Part shown: one piece after another, positions 8,689-17,717 of the stretch | Layout of the letters: the number at the start of each line of letters is the position of its first letter | Numbering within the stretch: position 1 is the stretch's first letter | NCBI GenBank assembly: GCA_018715765.1 | Contig: DVKY01000027.1 | Location: 1 to 64,000, forward strand | Origin: Fimivicinus intestinavium | GTDB taxonomy: Bacteria > Bacillota > Clostridia > Oscillospirales > Acutalibacteraceae | Direction: 5' to 3' | DNA length: 64,000 bases | Translations under genes and position numbers: made by a program | The notes under the pieces: generated by a model | Told to the model about the DNA's origin: nothing | Seen by the model: the letters and a program-made list of their open reading frames with translations, nothing else | The model's database searches: none

Positions 8689-10380
8689 TTATTTCTGCTG
8701 CTCCCGGAGCTTCTGCATGTCGCGTGCACGGATTGCTGTGCGCATGATCTTTCCACTCGTTGTCTTCGGCAGCTCGTCCACAAACTCCACCACGCGGGGG
8801 TATTTATAGGGTGCAGTCGCATGCTTGACGTGGTTTTGCAGCTCTTTCACCAGCTCGTCGCTCGGCTCATAGCCACGTGCCAGCACAATTGTCGCTTTGA
8901 CCACCTGGCCGCGCACTGGGTCCGGTACTGCGGTGATCGCGCACTCCAAAACAGAGGGGTGCTCCATCAGCGCGCTCTCCACCTCAAACGGGCCGATGCG
9001 GTAGCCGGAGCATTTGATCACATCATCGTTGCGCCCCACGAACCAATAATAGCCGTCCGCATCCCGCCAGGCTGTATCGCCGGTATTATACACACCGTTT
9101 TTCCAGGAACGGGCCATCGCGTCAGGATCCTTCCAATATTCACGGAAAAGGCCGACCGGATGCTTTTTATCAGTATTTTTAATGCAGATGGAACCCACAA
9201 TACCATCCTCGCAGGGATTGCCATCCTCATCCAGCAAATCAATATCATAAATCGGGGAGGGCTTGCCCGTGGAGCCGGGGCGAATCTCCATCCAGGGGAA
9301 ATTGGCCAGAAGCACAGACGTCTCCGACTGCCCAAAGCCCTCGTGGATGCGAAGCCCCGTCTGGCGCTCAATCTGATTGAACACCTCCGGATTCAACGGC
9401 TCGCCCGCAAGGGAAGCGTGCTCGATAAAGCTGAAATCGTATTTTGTCAAATCCTCCTTGATTAGGAAGCGGTAGATGGTTGCCGGAGCGCAGAAGGTGC
9501 ATGGACGCAGCCGCTGAATCGCCTCCAGCATGCCGTGCGGTGTAAATTTTTCGGTATCATATGCGCCGATGCAGGCGCCGCAAATCCACTGCCCATAGAT
9601 CTTGCCCCAGGCAAACTTTGCCCAGCCGGAATCCGTCTGCGTGAGGTGGACGCGATTTTCCTGCACGCACTGCCAAAAACGGGCGGTCGTGATCTGGCCG
9701 AGCGGATGAGAATAATCATGGCGCACCATCTTGGGCATTCCTGTGGTGCCGGAGGAAAAATAAAGCAGCATCGTATCCGTCGCCTTCGTGGCCTCTTCGC
9801 CTACCGGGCGCTCAAAGACATCGCTCTGCGCTGCCAGTTCCTTTGCAAAGTCAATGGCGTTCGCCGGGATATGCTCGCCGAGCACAGCATAGCTCTCCAC
9901 CGTAGGGCATTGGCTCAGGGAATCCTCACAGTGCTGGATGATATCCGCATCGTCCACCGTGACGAGCATTTTGACACCGGCCGCATTCAGGCGGTAAACC
10001 AGGTCATGCGGCGTAAGCTGGAAGGAGGCGGGGATCACAACTGCGCCAATCTTATGCAAAGCCGTAAAGCACATCCACACCTCTGGGCGCTGCTTCAAAA
10101 TCAACATGACATAGTCGCCCTTGCGAATCCCCCTGGATTTGAAAAAGTTCGCGGCCCGGTTGCTGCCAACCTTCATATCCGCAAAGGAAAAGCGCTTTAT
10201 GTCGCCAGCGTCATTGGTCCAGAGCAGAGCCTGCTTCTCCGGCTCAAGCTCCGCCCAGGCATCCACCACGTCAAAGCCGAAGTTAAAATCCTCCGGCACG
10301 TTGATAGTGAAATTCTCTTTCATATCCTCATACGAATCAAATTCGACCCGCGGGCAATAGCGTTTGATAATTGCATCCAT
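8689..10380 (-). CDS. AMP-forming acyl-CoA synthetase (medium-chain/MACS-like)
   Basis: About 563 residues of the ANL superfamily. The phosphate-binding loop YFSSGTTGMPK is followed by HEGFGQSET (A5 motif), YNTGD (A7) and a C-terminal PKTTSGKIMR with the acylation lysine. It activates a carboxylic acid to an acyl-AMP and then to the CoA thioester. The best start is ATG 10380, eight bases after GGAGG; an ATG at 10407 would overlap the regulator gene but has no site. It is cotranscribed with an XRE-cupin regulator, which may sense its substrate or product. Confidence 0.88.
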   Translation of the reverse strand: MDAIIKRYCPRVEFDSYEDMKENFTINVPEDFNFGFDVVDAWAELEPEKQALLWTNDAGDIKRFSFADMKVGSNRAANFFKSRGIRKGDYVMLILKQRPEVWMCFTALHKIGAVVIPASFQLTPHDLVYRLNAAGVKMLVTVDDADIIQHCEDSLSQCPTVESYAVLGEHIPANAIDFAKELAAQSDVFERPVGEEATKATDTMLLYFSSGTTGMPKMVRHDYSHPLGQITTARFWQCVQENRVHLTQTDSGWAKFAWGKIYGQWICGACIGAYDTEKFTPHGMLEAIQRLRPCTFCAPATIYRFLIKEDLTKYDFSFIEHASLAGEPLNPEVFNQIERQTGLRIHEGFGQSETSVLLANFPWMEIRPGSTGKPSPIYDIDLLDEDGNPCEDGIVGSICIKNTDKKHPVGLFREYWKDPDAMARSWKNGVYNTGDTAWRDADGYYWFVGRNDDVIKCSGYRIGPFEVESALMEHPSVLECAITAVPDPVRGQVVKATIVLARGYEPSDELVKELQNHVKHATAPYKYPRVVEFVDELPKTTSGKIMRTAIRARDMQKLREQQK

Positions 10381-10399
10381 TGTTTTGGCCTCCGGTTTC

Positions 10400-10948
10400 T
10401 TATTCATTGATGATGGTTAAAAAGCGCGTTGTACCGCCGACGGCCGCCTGGCCATGCGGCTGCTGCGGATCAAAGTAGATCGAATCCCCCTCGTTGAGCA
10501 CAAAGGAATTCTTCCCAACCGTCACCTTCACCTTGCCCTCAAGGACATAGTTAAACTCCTGCCCGCCGTGAATCACAAGCGGAGGCTCCTTCTCCTGCAT
10601 CTCCAGGGTGACCAGCATCGGCTCCATGCTGCGGTGCATAAAATTAAACGCCAGGCTCTCAAACTGATAGCCCTCATAGCGGTCTACGGAAACGCCCTCC
10701 CCCTTGCGCACGACAGTGTGCACATTCATGCGCGGTGTATCCCCCGTGAGGAGCACGGTGCAGTCCGTGCCGAGAATGCTGGCGATTTCATACAACGTGC
10801 TGACAGGAATGTCCTGCTCGCCGCTCTCATACCGCCGGTATTCTTCCAGCGGGACGCCGAGCTTCTCCGCTACCTCGATGGTGGACAGGTCAAGAATCTC
10901 TCTCAACTCCCGTATCCTTTTTGGAATTTGCAACAGCTCCGGATTCAT
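10400..10948 (-). CDS. XRE-family regulator with cupin sensor domain
   Basis: About 182 residues. An N-terminal helix-turn-helix (IRELREILDLSTIEVAEKLG, about 10-60) is joined to a C-terminal cupin (FNYVLEGKVKVTVG then DSIYFDPQQPHG). Proteins of this layout bind DNA and sense a small acid or other metabolite in the cupin barrel. It lies 19 bp before the acyl-CoA synthetase start and is likely its autoregulated regulator. ATG 10948 follows GAGGAAG; an in-frame codon upstream at 10978 would add ten residues. Confidence 0.85.
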   Translation of the reverse strand: MNPELLQIPKRIRELREILDLSTIEVAEKLGVPLEEYRRYESGEQDIPVSTLYEIASILGTDCTVLLTGDTPRMNVHTVVRKGEGVSVDRYEGYQFESLAFNFMHRSMEPMLVTLEMQEKEPPLVIHGGQEFNYVLEGKVKVTVGKNSFVLNEGDSIYFDPQQPHGQAAVGGTTRFLTIINE

Positions 10949-11123
10949 ACGGACACTTCCTCTCAATGGAATCGTCACCGTCTATGCAGGCTCTCTGCGC
11001 TCAGGGCAGGCGCGCACAAACGATTTCTCATAATTATACTGCAAAAAGGGGCGCGTTTCAACGCTTTGCCGTTAAAAAGCTTTATCTTTCTTATAGGAGT
11101 ACATCATTTTAAATCTGCGCACA

Positions 11124-11152
11124 TTGACAACCCATAAAAATCTGTGTATAAT
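11124..11152 (+). promoter_or_regulatory. Consensus promoter for tRNA-Pro
   Basis: TTGACA (11124-11129), a 17-base spacer and TATAAT (11147-11152) match the sigma-A consensus exactly. The tRNA begins about 110 bases downstream, so a leader must be removed by processing. Confidence 0.8.
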
Positions 11153-11263
11153 AGCGCTGTTCGCCAAGGGCAATGGCAGGCCCTGCTTCAGTTTTCAGGT
11201 GGGTATGGAATTGCCAGTCGGCCCGAATGCGTCGCCTCTTTGGCATTGCAGGGGATAGGATAT

Positions 11264-11339
11264 CCGGGTGTAGCCCAGTTGGTAGGGCGCCACATTTGGG
11301 ATGTGGAAGCCGCGCGTTCGAGTCGCGCCACTCGGACCA
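11264..11339 (+). tRNA. tRNA-Pro (anticodon TGG)
   Basis: A 76-base cloverleaf. The acceptor stem is CCGGGTG/CACTCGG with one G-T pair, the D-arm contains TAGCCCAGTTGGTAGGGC, and the anticodon stem CCACA/TGTGG holds the loop TTTGGGA (TGG at 34-36). The T-arm loop is TTCGAGT, and CCA is encoded at 11337-11339. It stands alone with its own promoter and terminator. Confidence 0.95.
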
Positions 11340-11377
11340 CGCCGGAGCAAAGTACGCTTTGCTCCGGCGTATTTTTT
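11340..11377 (+). terminator. Terminator of the tRNA-Pro unit
   Basis: CGCCGGAGCAAAG pairs with CTTTGCTCCGGCG (13 bp, TACG loop) directly after the encoded CCA and runs into TATTTTTT. Confidence 0.85.
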
Positions 11378-11509
11378 CCTGAAAATATGCCATCTTCCCG
11401 TTCCCCCGCTCTTTCTCTCCCGCAAAAAGCCACGCCATTCCAAGCCCAACTTTTCCATGCATACTTTACATATAAAGCATATCTGCCTAAGAAGCGGGTG
11501 TACGGTGAT

Positions 11510-11556
11510 AGAAGCCCCCGGCTGTCGCAATCGAACGGACAGCTGGGGGCGCTTCT
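11510..11556 (-). terminator. Long hairpin after the GPH symporter gene
   Basis: An imperfect inverted repeat with a 10-bp uninterrupted core and two further paired blocks has its arms at 11510-11526 and 11538-11556. It lies 60 bases beyond the symporter stop. No good T-run follows, so its terminator role is a guess. Confidence 0.45.
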
Positions 11557-11616
11557 CTGCTCTATTTTGATGGGATTCCCTTGCCAGGCGCGCTCACTTG
11601 TAGAAAGCGCCGCTTG

Positions 11617-13092
11617 TTACCCCTTTTGAATCACGATACCCTTTGCCTTGCGCTGCTCGGCCAGTTCCCGGGTGATACGCTCCTTCTTCTCGCCGACCAG
11701 ATCATAGAAGAACAACGGGATGATGCACAGCAGCAGCGACACAGCGGGGATGATCGAAATCAGGCTGAACATTCCCGTGCGCACCGTAGCGCTCATCTCC
11801 AGCGGGTTTGCCGTCACATTCGCGCTGATATCCGCCACATTCAGGTTCACAATCATATACATCACAATGATAAAGCTGGTGCTGATGGCATTGCCGAGCT
11901 TGTTGACAAAGCTCTGCACTGCCGAGCCCATCCCGGTAAGCCGGTGGCCGGTTTTCCACTCCATATAATCCAGGCAATCCCCGATCATTGTGCCAAGGCA
12001 GACGTTGATAACGCCCAGCGGGATGCAGGAGATCACAAAGAAGGGCACGCACGCCCAGAACCGTTCATAGCCCAAAAACCAGATTACCATGCTGGAGGCA
12101 GCGCCCAGCAGCGAGGTTGAAATAAGCAGCTGCTTATAATTGAATTTTTTAAACAGAGCCGGCATCACCAGCATCGCGCCGAACATGCCTGCCGCGCTCG
12201 CCACCTGGAACACCAGGGAAACCAGGCTGATATTGCCCTGCAGGGCGGCCTCCTTCTCCGCTCCGGTAAGGCCCGTCAGATCCTGGCCGATATAAAAGCT
12301 GTAGCGCGCCACGTGCACCGCACCGGCCTGATACATATACCGGGCGGAGGCGAGCACGCCCATAATGGCCGTCAGCATCAACGGCTTACAGCTGAGCAGA
12401 TAATACAGGGCCGTTTTTTCGCCCTTTTTCCGCTTCGGCGGGTTGGGAAGGACAATGTTTTCCTTCACCTTGAAATAGACGCGGGCAAACAGCAGGTTCC
12501 CCACAATTGCGCAAAACAGCGCGATGGTCATATACTTGGTTTTTTCCAGCTCCGTGCCGCTGAGGTTCAGCTTGGGCAGGATGAAGCCCAGCGCCATAAA
12601 AAACACAATCGGTACGGCAGTGCCCACGCCGTTCGCCGTTTTTGCCTTGCTGATGATCTCGCCGCGCTCTGCGGGATCCGGCGTCATCACATTCGGCATG
12701 CTCCAGAATGGGACATCGGAGGAGGTATAGATCATCCCCCACGCGACATAGGTGATGGAGGCATAAATCATCAGCCCGGTGGCGGAAAGATTGGGGGCAT
12801 AAAACAGCAGAATGGTAAGAATCGCAATTGGGATAGGCGTGTAGATCAGATACGGCCTCATCTTGCCGCGCTTGAGGTTGGCCCTGTCGGCAATGTAGCC
12901 CATGATCGGGTCGTTCACCGCATCCCAGATGCGCGCCAGCAGCATCAGCAGCAGCACGAATATGGGCGTCAGCTTGAGCACATTCATGTAAAAATCGGAG
13001 ATATAGGAGCTCATGATTGCATAAATCATGCCCTGGCCCAGCGCGCCGACCGCATACGCCATCCATTGCTTTTTTGGTACGTATCGTTCCAT
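11617..13092 (-). CDS. GPH-family sugar:cation symporter (MFS)
   Basis: A 491-residue membrane protein with about 12 segments. The conserved GPH block RIWDAVNDPIMGYIADR lies in the first third, followed by GKMRPYLIYTPIP. The family imports glycosides, pentosides or hexuronides with Na+ or H+. The gene follows the metallophosphoesterase by 18 bp with an AGAGGAG site, so the pair is probably one transcript. The transported sugar is not evident. Confidence 0.85.
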   Translation of the reverse strand: MERYVPKKQWMAYAVGALGQGMIYAIMSSYISDFYMNVLKLTPIFVLLLMLLARIWDAVNDPIMGYIADRANLKRGKMRPYLIYTPIPIAILTILLFYAPNLSATGLMIYASITYVAWGMIYTSSDVPFWSMPNVMTPDPAERGEIISKAKTANGVGTAVPIVFFMALGFILPKLNLSGTELEKTKYMTIALFCAIVGNLLFARVYFKVKENIVLPNPPKRKKGEKTALYYLLSCKPLMLTAIMGVLASARYMYQAGAVHVARYSFYIGQDLTGLTGAEKEAALQGNISLVSLVFQVASAAGMFGAMLVMPALFKKFNYKQLLISTSLLGAASSMVIWFLGYERFWACVPFFVISCIPLGVINVCLGTMIGDCLDYMEWKTGHRLTGMGSAVQSFVNKLGNAISTSFIIVMYMIVNLNVADISANVTANPLEMSATVRTGMFSLISIIPAVSLLLCIIPLFFYDLVGEKKERITRELAEQRKAKGIVIQKG

Positions 13093-13110
13093 AAAATCGC
13101 TTCTCCTCTC

Positions 13111-14490
13111 TTATTCTGCAATATAACGCGGAGCTTCAAGCACCGCGTCGTTATCCGGGTAGCCGCCGTCGTAGAGCACACCCTCTATCACACGGTCAAA
13201 ATCCGCCTCCGGCTTGAGCTTTTGCAGCAGCGGCGCAATGCGGCTATAAAGCGCCATAAACGAATCATGCTCCGGCGTGCCGGGCGCATAGGGCTCGTCG
13301 CCGCCGTAAATATTGCGGATCACGCCAACCAAAAAATCGCACAGCCGAGTGTGATACAGCTCCGGTGCAATTTTTGATTTGCACAGTAGCAGCCGGCCTG
13401 CCTTTTCAAACGTCAGCTGGTCAAGGAATTTGCCGAGCGCATGAATGGGGGCGCGCAGCTGCCGCGCCGTTTTGCTGGGCAAGCTGAAGCTGGGCGCCAG
13501 CTCGCAGAAACGGTCGTAATCATGGGCGGCGGAGTCAAAAATATCCCGCAGCATAAATTCAAAATGCGCGCGGCTATATTCCATGTAGGTCTTACCGCCC
13601 AAATCAAAAGCCGGAGCTTCGATGTGCTGGGTTTCCACCTTCAGAGAATGGCCGTCAAGGGCCATTTTCCGAATCGGGCTCGGGTAACCAATGAGGCTTG
13701 CCGTGTTGATTTCAAACAGCCGGTTGCCCCGGGGGCTGTCGTAAAAATTGATATTTTGCATATGGGTGTGCCCGGTGAATAAAAACTGGACGCCGGCGTC
13801 AGCCAGCAGCTGCGCCACTTGCGGCCCGCCCGCGGTCATCTCATGCGGCGAAAGCACCGGATAGATCGGGCTGGGCGGCAGCAGGGGATGATGCCCCATG
13901 GCGAGCAGCACATCGCCGCTCTCCCGGCCGATGCGCAGCTGCTCCTCCAGCCAGCGCATCTGCCCTCTGCTGTAGCCATAAAAATTGTTTTCATATCCAT
14001 CGCCGTCATCGTTGAGCACAAAAAGGCGATAACCGTCCGTTATGTGCGCCACATAGGAAAAGCTCGCCTCATGCACGGAGAGCGCATCCGCCGGGCCAAA
14101 CGCCCGATAAAGCTCCAAAAGCGCGGGCTTTGTCAGGCCATCGACCACGTATTCGCCCCGTTCCCTCGAATACCCCTTCGGCTCGGGGTGGATATCGTGC
14201 GTAGCGGTGAGCACAAAAACCCGCTTGCCGCCGGCCGCCAAACGGTCCAGCTTCTTTTTCAGCTCCAGATGGCCAAGCCTTTCCCCATCGCAGACGAGAT
14301 CGCCACTGATCAGGACGATCTCCGTCTCCCGGTCGGCAAGCAGCTTGTCAAAGGCGCAGTCAATGATCGCTTCGCTTTCCGCCACGCATTTCTGATCGTA
14401 TTTTGCCCGCCGCTCCCATGCCTCACCGCAGGCGTCCAAAGCTTTTGCCGCATAAAAATGCAGATCCGTAATTTGGTAAAACGTCAGCAT
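13111..14490 (-). CDS. Calcineurin-like metallophosphoesterase
   Basis: About 459 residues. The binuclear metal motifs are visible: QITDLHFY (D-x-H), GDLVCDGE (GD), ATHDIHPE in place of GNHD, GHHPL, and GHTHMQN. Such enzymes cleave phosphodiesters or phosphomonoesters. The C-terminal 150 residues are unique and helical. ATG 14490 has GGGAGGAG just upstream; an in-frame codon at 14610 has none. It heads an operon with a GPH symporter, so a role in handling a phosphorylated or phosphodiester-linked glycoside is plausible but unproven. Confidence 0.82.
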   Translation of the reverse strand: MLTFYQITDLHFYAAKALDACGEAWERRAKYDQKCVAESEAIIDCAFDKLLADRETEIVLISGDLVCDGERLGHLELKKKLDRLAAGGKRVFVLTATHDIHPEPKGYSRERGEYVVDGLTKPALLELYRAFGPADALSVHEASFSYVAHITDGYRLFVLNDDGDGYENNFYGYSRGQMRWLEEQLRIGRESGDVLLAMGHHPLLPPSPIYPVLSPHEMTAGGPQVAQLLADAGVQFLFTGHTHMQNINFYDSPRGNRLFEINTASLIGYPSPIRKMALDGHSLKVETQHIEAPAFDLGGKTYMEYSRAHFEFMLRDIFDSAAHDYDRFCELAPSFSLPSKTARQLRAPIHALGKFLDQLTFEKAGRLLLCKSKIAPELYHTRLCDFLVGVIRNIYGGDEPYAPGTPEHDSFMALYSRIAPLLQKLKPEADFDRVIEGVLYDGGYPDNDAVLEAPRYIAE

Positions 14491-14751
14491 TGGTTTCACT
14501 CCTCCCATCCAATCTGTTCTCCGGCTGCCCATGGCCCATTCAACAGTCTGACGCGGCGCCCCCTTATGGCGCACACATTTCAGGCGCATTGAATCATGAA
14601 CGTTATGCAACGCCTCTATTCAGGTTATTTCATCTTAACATAAATCAAATCTAAAATAAATAAATTTTATTAAAATAATCAAAATTTAATCTTTGCTCCT
14701 GCTGAAATCCATGTTTTGATGTCAAAGCCAAAACGGTCAGGCCGCAAAAAA

Positions 14752-14799
14752 CGGCCCGGGCCCATTTACAATGTGATTTGTAAACAGGCGACGGGCCGC
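14752..14799 (-). terminator. Hairpin terminator downstream of the second GPH symporter
   Basis: An imperfect CGGCCCGG / CGGGCCG stem encloses a nested TTTACAA/TTGTAAA stem and is flanked by A6 on the left and T5 on the right, so it could act on both strands. The block 14500-14890 otherwise holds A/T-rich promoter-like DNA (14640-14700) upstream of the metallophosphoesterase. Confidence 0.55.
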
Positions 14800-14896
14800 A
14801 TTTTTGCGACGATCAGGCAAGGCGGCTATCCCCCAGCCCTGATTCGACGGTTTCATTGATCCGATCTCTTATATGGAATCCCTCGGGCACGTCCGA

Positions 14897-16333
14897 TTAT
14901 TCCTCCTGACTGGCTTTCTGCCTGCGCTCCTGCAACCCACGCAGCACGGTTTCCCTTTTTTCACCCACCAGGTCATAGCTCCAAAAGGGCAGCGCGCTTA
15001 AAAAATAAGCGATGGCCGGAAGCAATGCGTATATCAGCCAAATTTTCTTTTGCACAGCAACCGTCTGCCTCACACGGGCGGTTCCCTCCTGCGTCGCATA
15101 GCCGATGGCCGAGAGCAGCAGCGCGCTGATGGACTGAACCACCGTGTTGCCGATTTTCACCGTTGTGATCTTCATGGAGAATCCAACGCCCTCGTTGCGT
15201 TTTCCCGTGCGCCACTCGGAATAATCCGTCGCCTCAGCGGTCATTTCATTCAGAATAATATTGACGGGCGCGTTCAACAGGCCAAAAACGCCTTGCCCAA
15301 CCATCAGCACAGGCACCATAACGGCTGCTTGCGCATAATATTTGATCCCAATCAAATAGGTAATCATCCAAACTGCCCCAAACCCCACGCGCGACAGAAT
15401 CGAAAACCTCCGGTTATCCATATGCTTTTTGATGGCTGGAAGCAGCGCGTAGGAAAGCCCCCAGGTGACGACAGACGGCAGCTGCATCAAAACAGACAGG
15501 CTCGCATAACCCAGCACATCGATAAAATAATAGTTCATCAACGCATAACTCACCCCGCTCAGGGAGAGAAGCAGGCCGGAGAGAAAAATAGCGCGCAGGG
15601 CGGGGTTGTGGATCAGCTCTGCCGCGCTTTCGCGCAGGCTGGGGCGGGCCTGAGACTGTGCAACGCGCTCTTTGACAAAAAAACCGGAGAGGGAAAACAG
15701 GCCGATTCCAACCATGCCTGCAAGGAGCCCAAACAGAAAAAATACGTTTTTTAACTCTATTTTTGCGCCCGGCGACGCCGCATAATCCATCACAACCGGC
15801 ACAAAGAAATAGGGTAGAGCGCTGCAAATATTGATCACAACGTTGGAGGCTGTCATTACACGCTGCCGGTCCGCAGGGTAAGGCGAAATTGCCGCCGAAA
15901 GCCCCCAGTAGGAAACGTCCGTAACCGTATAGCAAAGCTCCCACAGGAAATAGGTGACGAACATAAAGAGGATTTTTGCGGGAGAGGTGGGGGATGCATC
16001 GCGGATGAGCAGCGGGCCGGAAAAAATCAGCACCGTAAACAGCGCAAGCGGAAAGGTCAGCGTGCGCAGATAGGGCACCATTTTGCCGTGCTTTGTGCGG
16101 GTGCGGTCGATCAGGACGCCTGCCAGCGGGTTATTGATAACATCCCAAATCCCTTCCAAAAAGAGCATCAGGCTCACATAGCGCGGATCAATATGAAAAA
16201 CATTGATGTAGAAATACATCAGATAGCCGGTGACCAGCGCATAGCTCAAATTCTGGCCGCCGCCTGCGGCACTGTAGGCGGCGATTTCGCCCCTGCCCAC
16301 CAAACGGGGTTCCTCCAAACACTTTTTTTGCAT
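14897..16333 (-). CDS. GPH-family sugar:cation symporter (MFS), second copy
   Basis: About 478 residues with 12 predicted membrane segments. LEGIWDVINNPLAGVLIDRTR followed by GKMVPYLR is the same GPH signature as in the gene at 11.6 kb, but the two are clearly diverged. ATG 16333 has AAAGGGGG nine bases upstream. It lies about 100 bp downstream of, and in the same direction as, an ArsR-like regulator gene that may control it. The sugar is unknown. Confidence 0.84.
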   Translation of the reverse strand: MQKKCLEEPRLVGRGEIAAYSAAGGGQNLSYALVTGYLMYFYINVFHIDPRYVSLMLFLEGIWDVINNPLAGVLIDRTRTKHGKMVPYLRTLTFPLALFTVLIFSGPLLIRDASPTSPAKILFMFVTYFLWELCYTVTDVSYWGLSAAISPYPADRQRVMTASNVVINICSALPYFFVPVVMDYAASPGAKIELKNVFFLFGLLAGMVGIGLFSLSGFFVKERVAQSQARPSLRESAAELIHNPALRAIFLSGLLLSLSGVSYALMNYYFIDVLGYASLSVLMQLPSVVTWGLSYALLPAIKKHMDNRRFSILSRVGFGAVWMITYLIGIKYYAQAAVMVPVLMVGQGVFGLLNAPVNIILNEMTAEATDYSEWRTGKRNEGVGFSMKITTVKIGNTVVQSISALLLSAIGYATQEGTARVRQTVAVQKKIWLIYALLPAIAYFLSALPFWSYDLVGEKRETVLRGLQERRQKASQEE

Positions 16334-16430
16334 GAAAACATCCCCCTTTCTGCCTGTGTAACCGATCATAGCAAAAAGAGAGATGATTGTCAACTTATAT
16401 TAGATAAATATCTGCTATTATGATCTGCGA

Positions 16431-17453
16431 TTATTGAAACAACCGGCCAAGCGTCTCACGCAGCTTCTCCAGACGCTCCGGCACAAGGCTGAAATAGATC
16501 CGTTTTTGATTCTCCCTGTCCGTCGTCATCACGGCCAAGCCATTTTGCAAAAGAATATCCATATGATGCATGATAGTGGCCGGGGTTAAGTCCAACGTCT
16601 GCGCCAGCTCCCGGTTATACCACGGGCGCTCCCGCAGCAGCAGCAAAATCTCCATCCGGGTGGTGTCGCCCAGCGCCTTGCAAACGTCCGTTAAAAAGCG
16701 CTTTTCATCGCTGCGGATTTCTTCCGGCCGTTCATCCACATTAAACAGCCCATAATAATAGGCGTCCCCAATAAAAAAAGAAGTGGTGTAGAGGCTAAGC
16801 TGCGGATAAATATGCCGGATTGGCGCATCGCGCTTTACAAGCCCCTTTTCGTAAAATTCATCCACAGAGCGCCAGCTGGAGGCGATAAAGGCCTGCGCCT
16901 GCTCACGCACCAGCATCCAGGCATCCTCCATGGCAGGTATGTTCTCCCGTACCGCCCGGGCAAGCTCCGGCAGATAGCTCGCCGGATGCTCCGCTACCTC
17001 ACGCATCGCCTCCCCGCCCGCGCCGCCGGCAAGGTAGGCATCCAGCTCCTGCGCCTGCTCGTTGCGCGTAAACCCGCTCATCCCGCTGTCATAGAGAAAG
17101 CGGTAGGACTCCCGGAGCAGTGCCTTCAGCTCCGCCTCCCCGCGGCTCTCAGCGTCAAAAATCAGGTTTTGATCCATTAAAAACGGAAGGGCCATGAGCA
17201 CATATTCCCCAGCGCTCATCTGATGGAAAAAGAACGCCTTCCATTCGCCAGGGTATACGGCCCGCTCCCGAAAGGCGGCAACATATTTGCGGTGCAGGGC
17301 TTCATGCATATGATAATACGAGGCGAAATCTCCCTGCCCGGTATTGAGCAATTTAGCCATCAATCGGATCAAATCCTCTAGATTTTCGGCGATATAGAGC
17401 AGGGCGAGCGTCTCACAAACCGGCTCAGGGCGTTGGTGGAGAATCGGCGTCAT
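16431..17453 (-). CDS. ArsR-type HTH regulator with long N-terminal sensor region
   Basis: A 340-residue protein. The last 90 residues form an ArsR-like winged helix (LGDTTRMEILLLLRERPWYNRELA, then TPATIMHHMDILLQNGL and a REN..KRIYFSL wing). The first 240 residues are helical and of unknown fold, and probably sense a ligand. Its position upstream of the GPH symporter suggests it regulates sugar uptake. An AAAGGGGG site lies before the ATG. Confidence 0.78.
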   Translation of the reverse strand: MTPILHQRPEPVCETLALLYIAENLEDLIRLMAKLLNTGQGDFASYYHMHEALHRKYVAAFRERAVYPGEWKAFFFHQMSAGEYVLMALPFLMDQNLIFDAESRGEAELKALLRESYRFLYDSGMSGFTRNEQAQELDAYLAGGAGGEAMREVAEHPASYLPELARAVRENIPAMEDAWMLVREQAQAFIASSWRSVDEFYEKGLVKRDAPIRHIYPQLSLYTTSFFIGDAYYYGLFNVDERPEEIRSDEKRFLTDVCKALGDTTRMEILLLLRERPWYNRELAQTLDLTPATIMHHMDILLQNGLAVMTTDRENQKRIYFSLVPERLEKLRETLGRLFQ

Positions 17454-17666
17454 AGCGGCGGCCCCCTTTCTCAGCAGTATGCAAATGCCTCGCAGCCTTT
17501 CTCTGCGTTTTCTTTATTTTATCAGAAATGCGGCGCCTTGTCCCCCTTCTATCAAAAATTTTCAAAGGCCGATGGATCGTTTTATTTGCCCGGTTCTAAA
17601 AATGCTGCAACTCCGCTGTACGCAGGTTTGCAGCGCGCCCTTCTCTGCCGCCAGCACATAAAAAAC

Positions 17667-17694
17667 AGCCGGGGATACTCACCGATCCCCGGCT
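17667..17694 (-). terminator. Terminator of the lipoprotein gene
   Basis: AGCCGGGGAT pairs with ATCCCCGGCT (10 bp, 8-base loop). On the minus strand the stem is followed by TTTTTT, 25 bases beyond the lipoprotein stop codon. Confidence 0.75.
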
Positions 17695-17717
17695 GCCGGT
17701 TTTATCCTGTTTTACGC

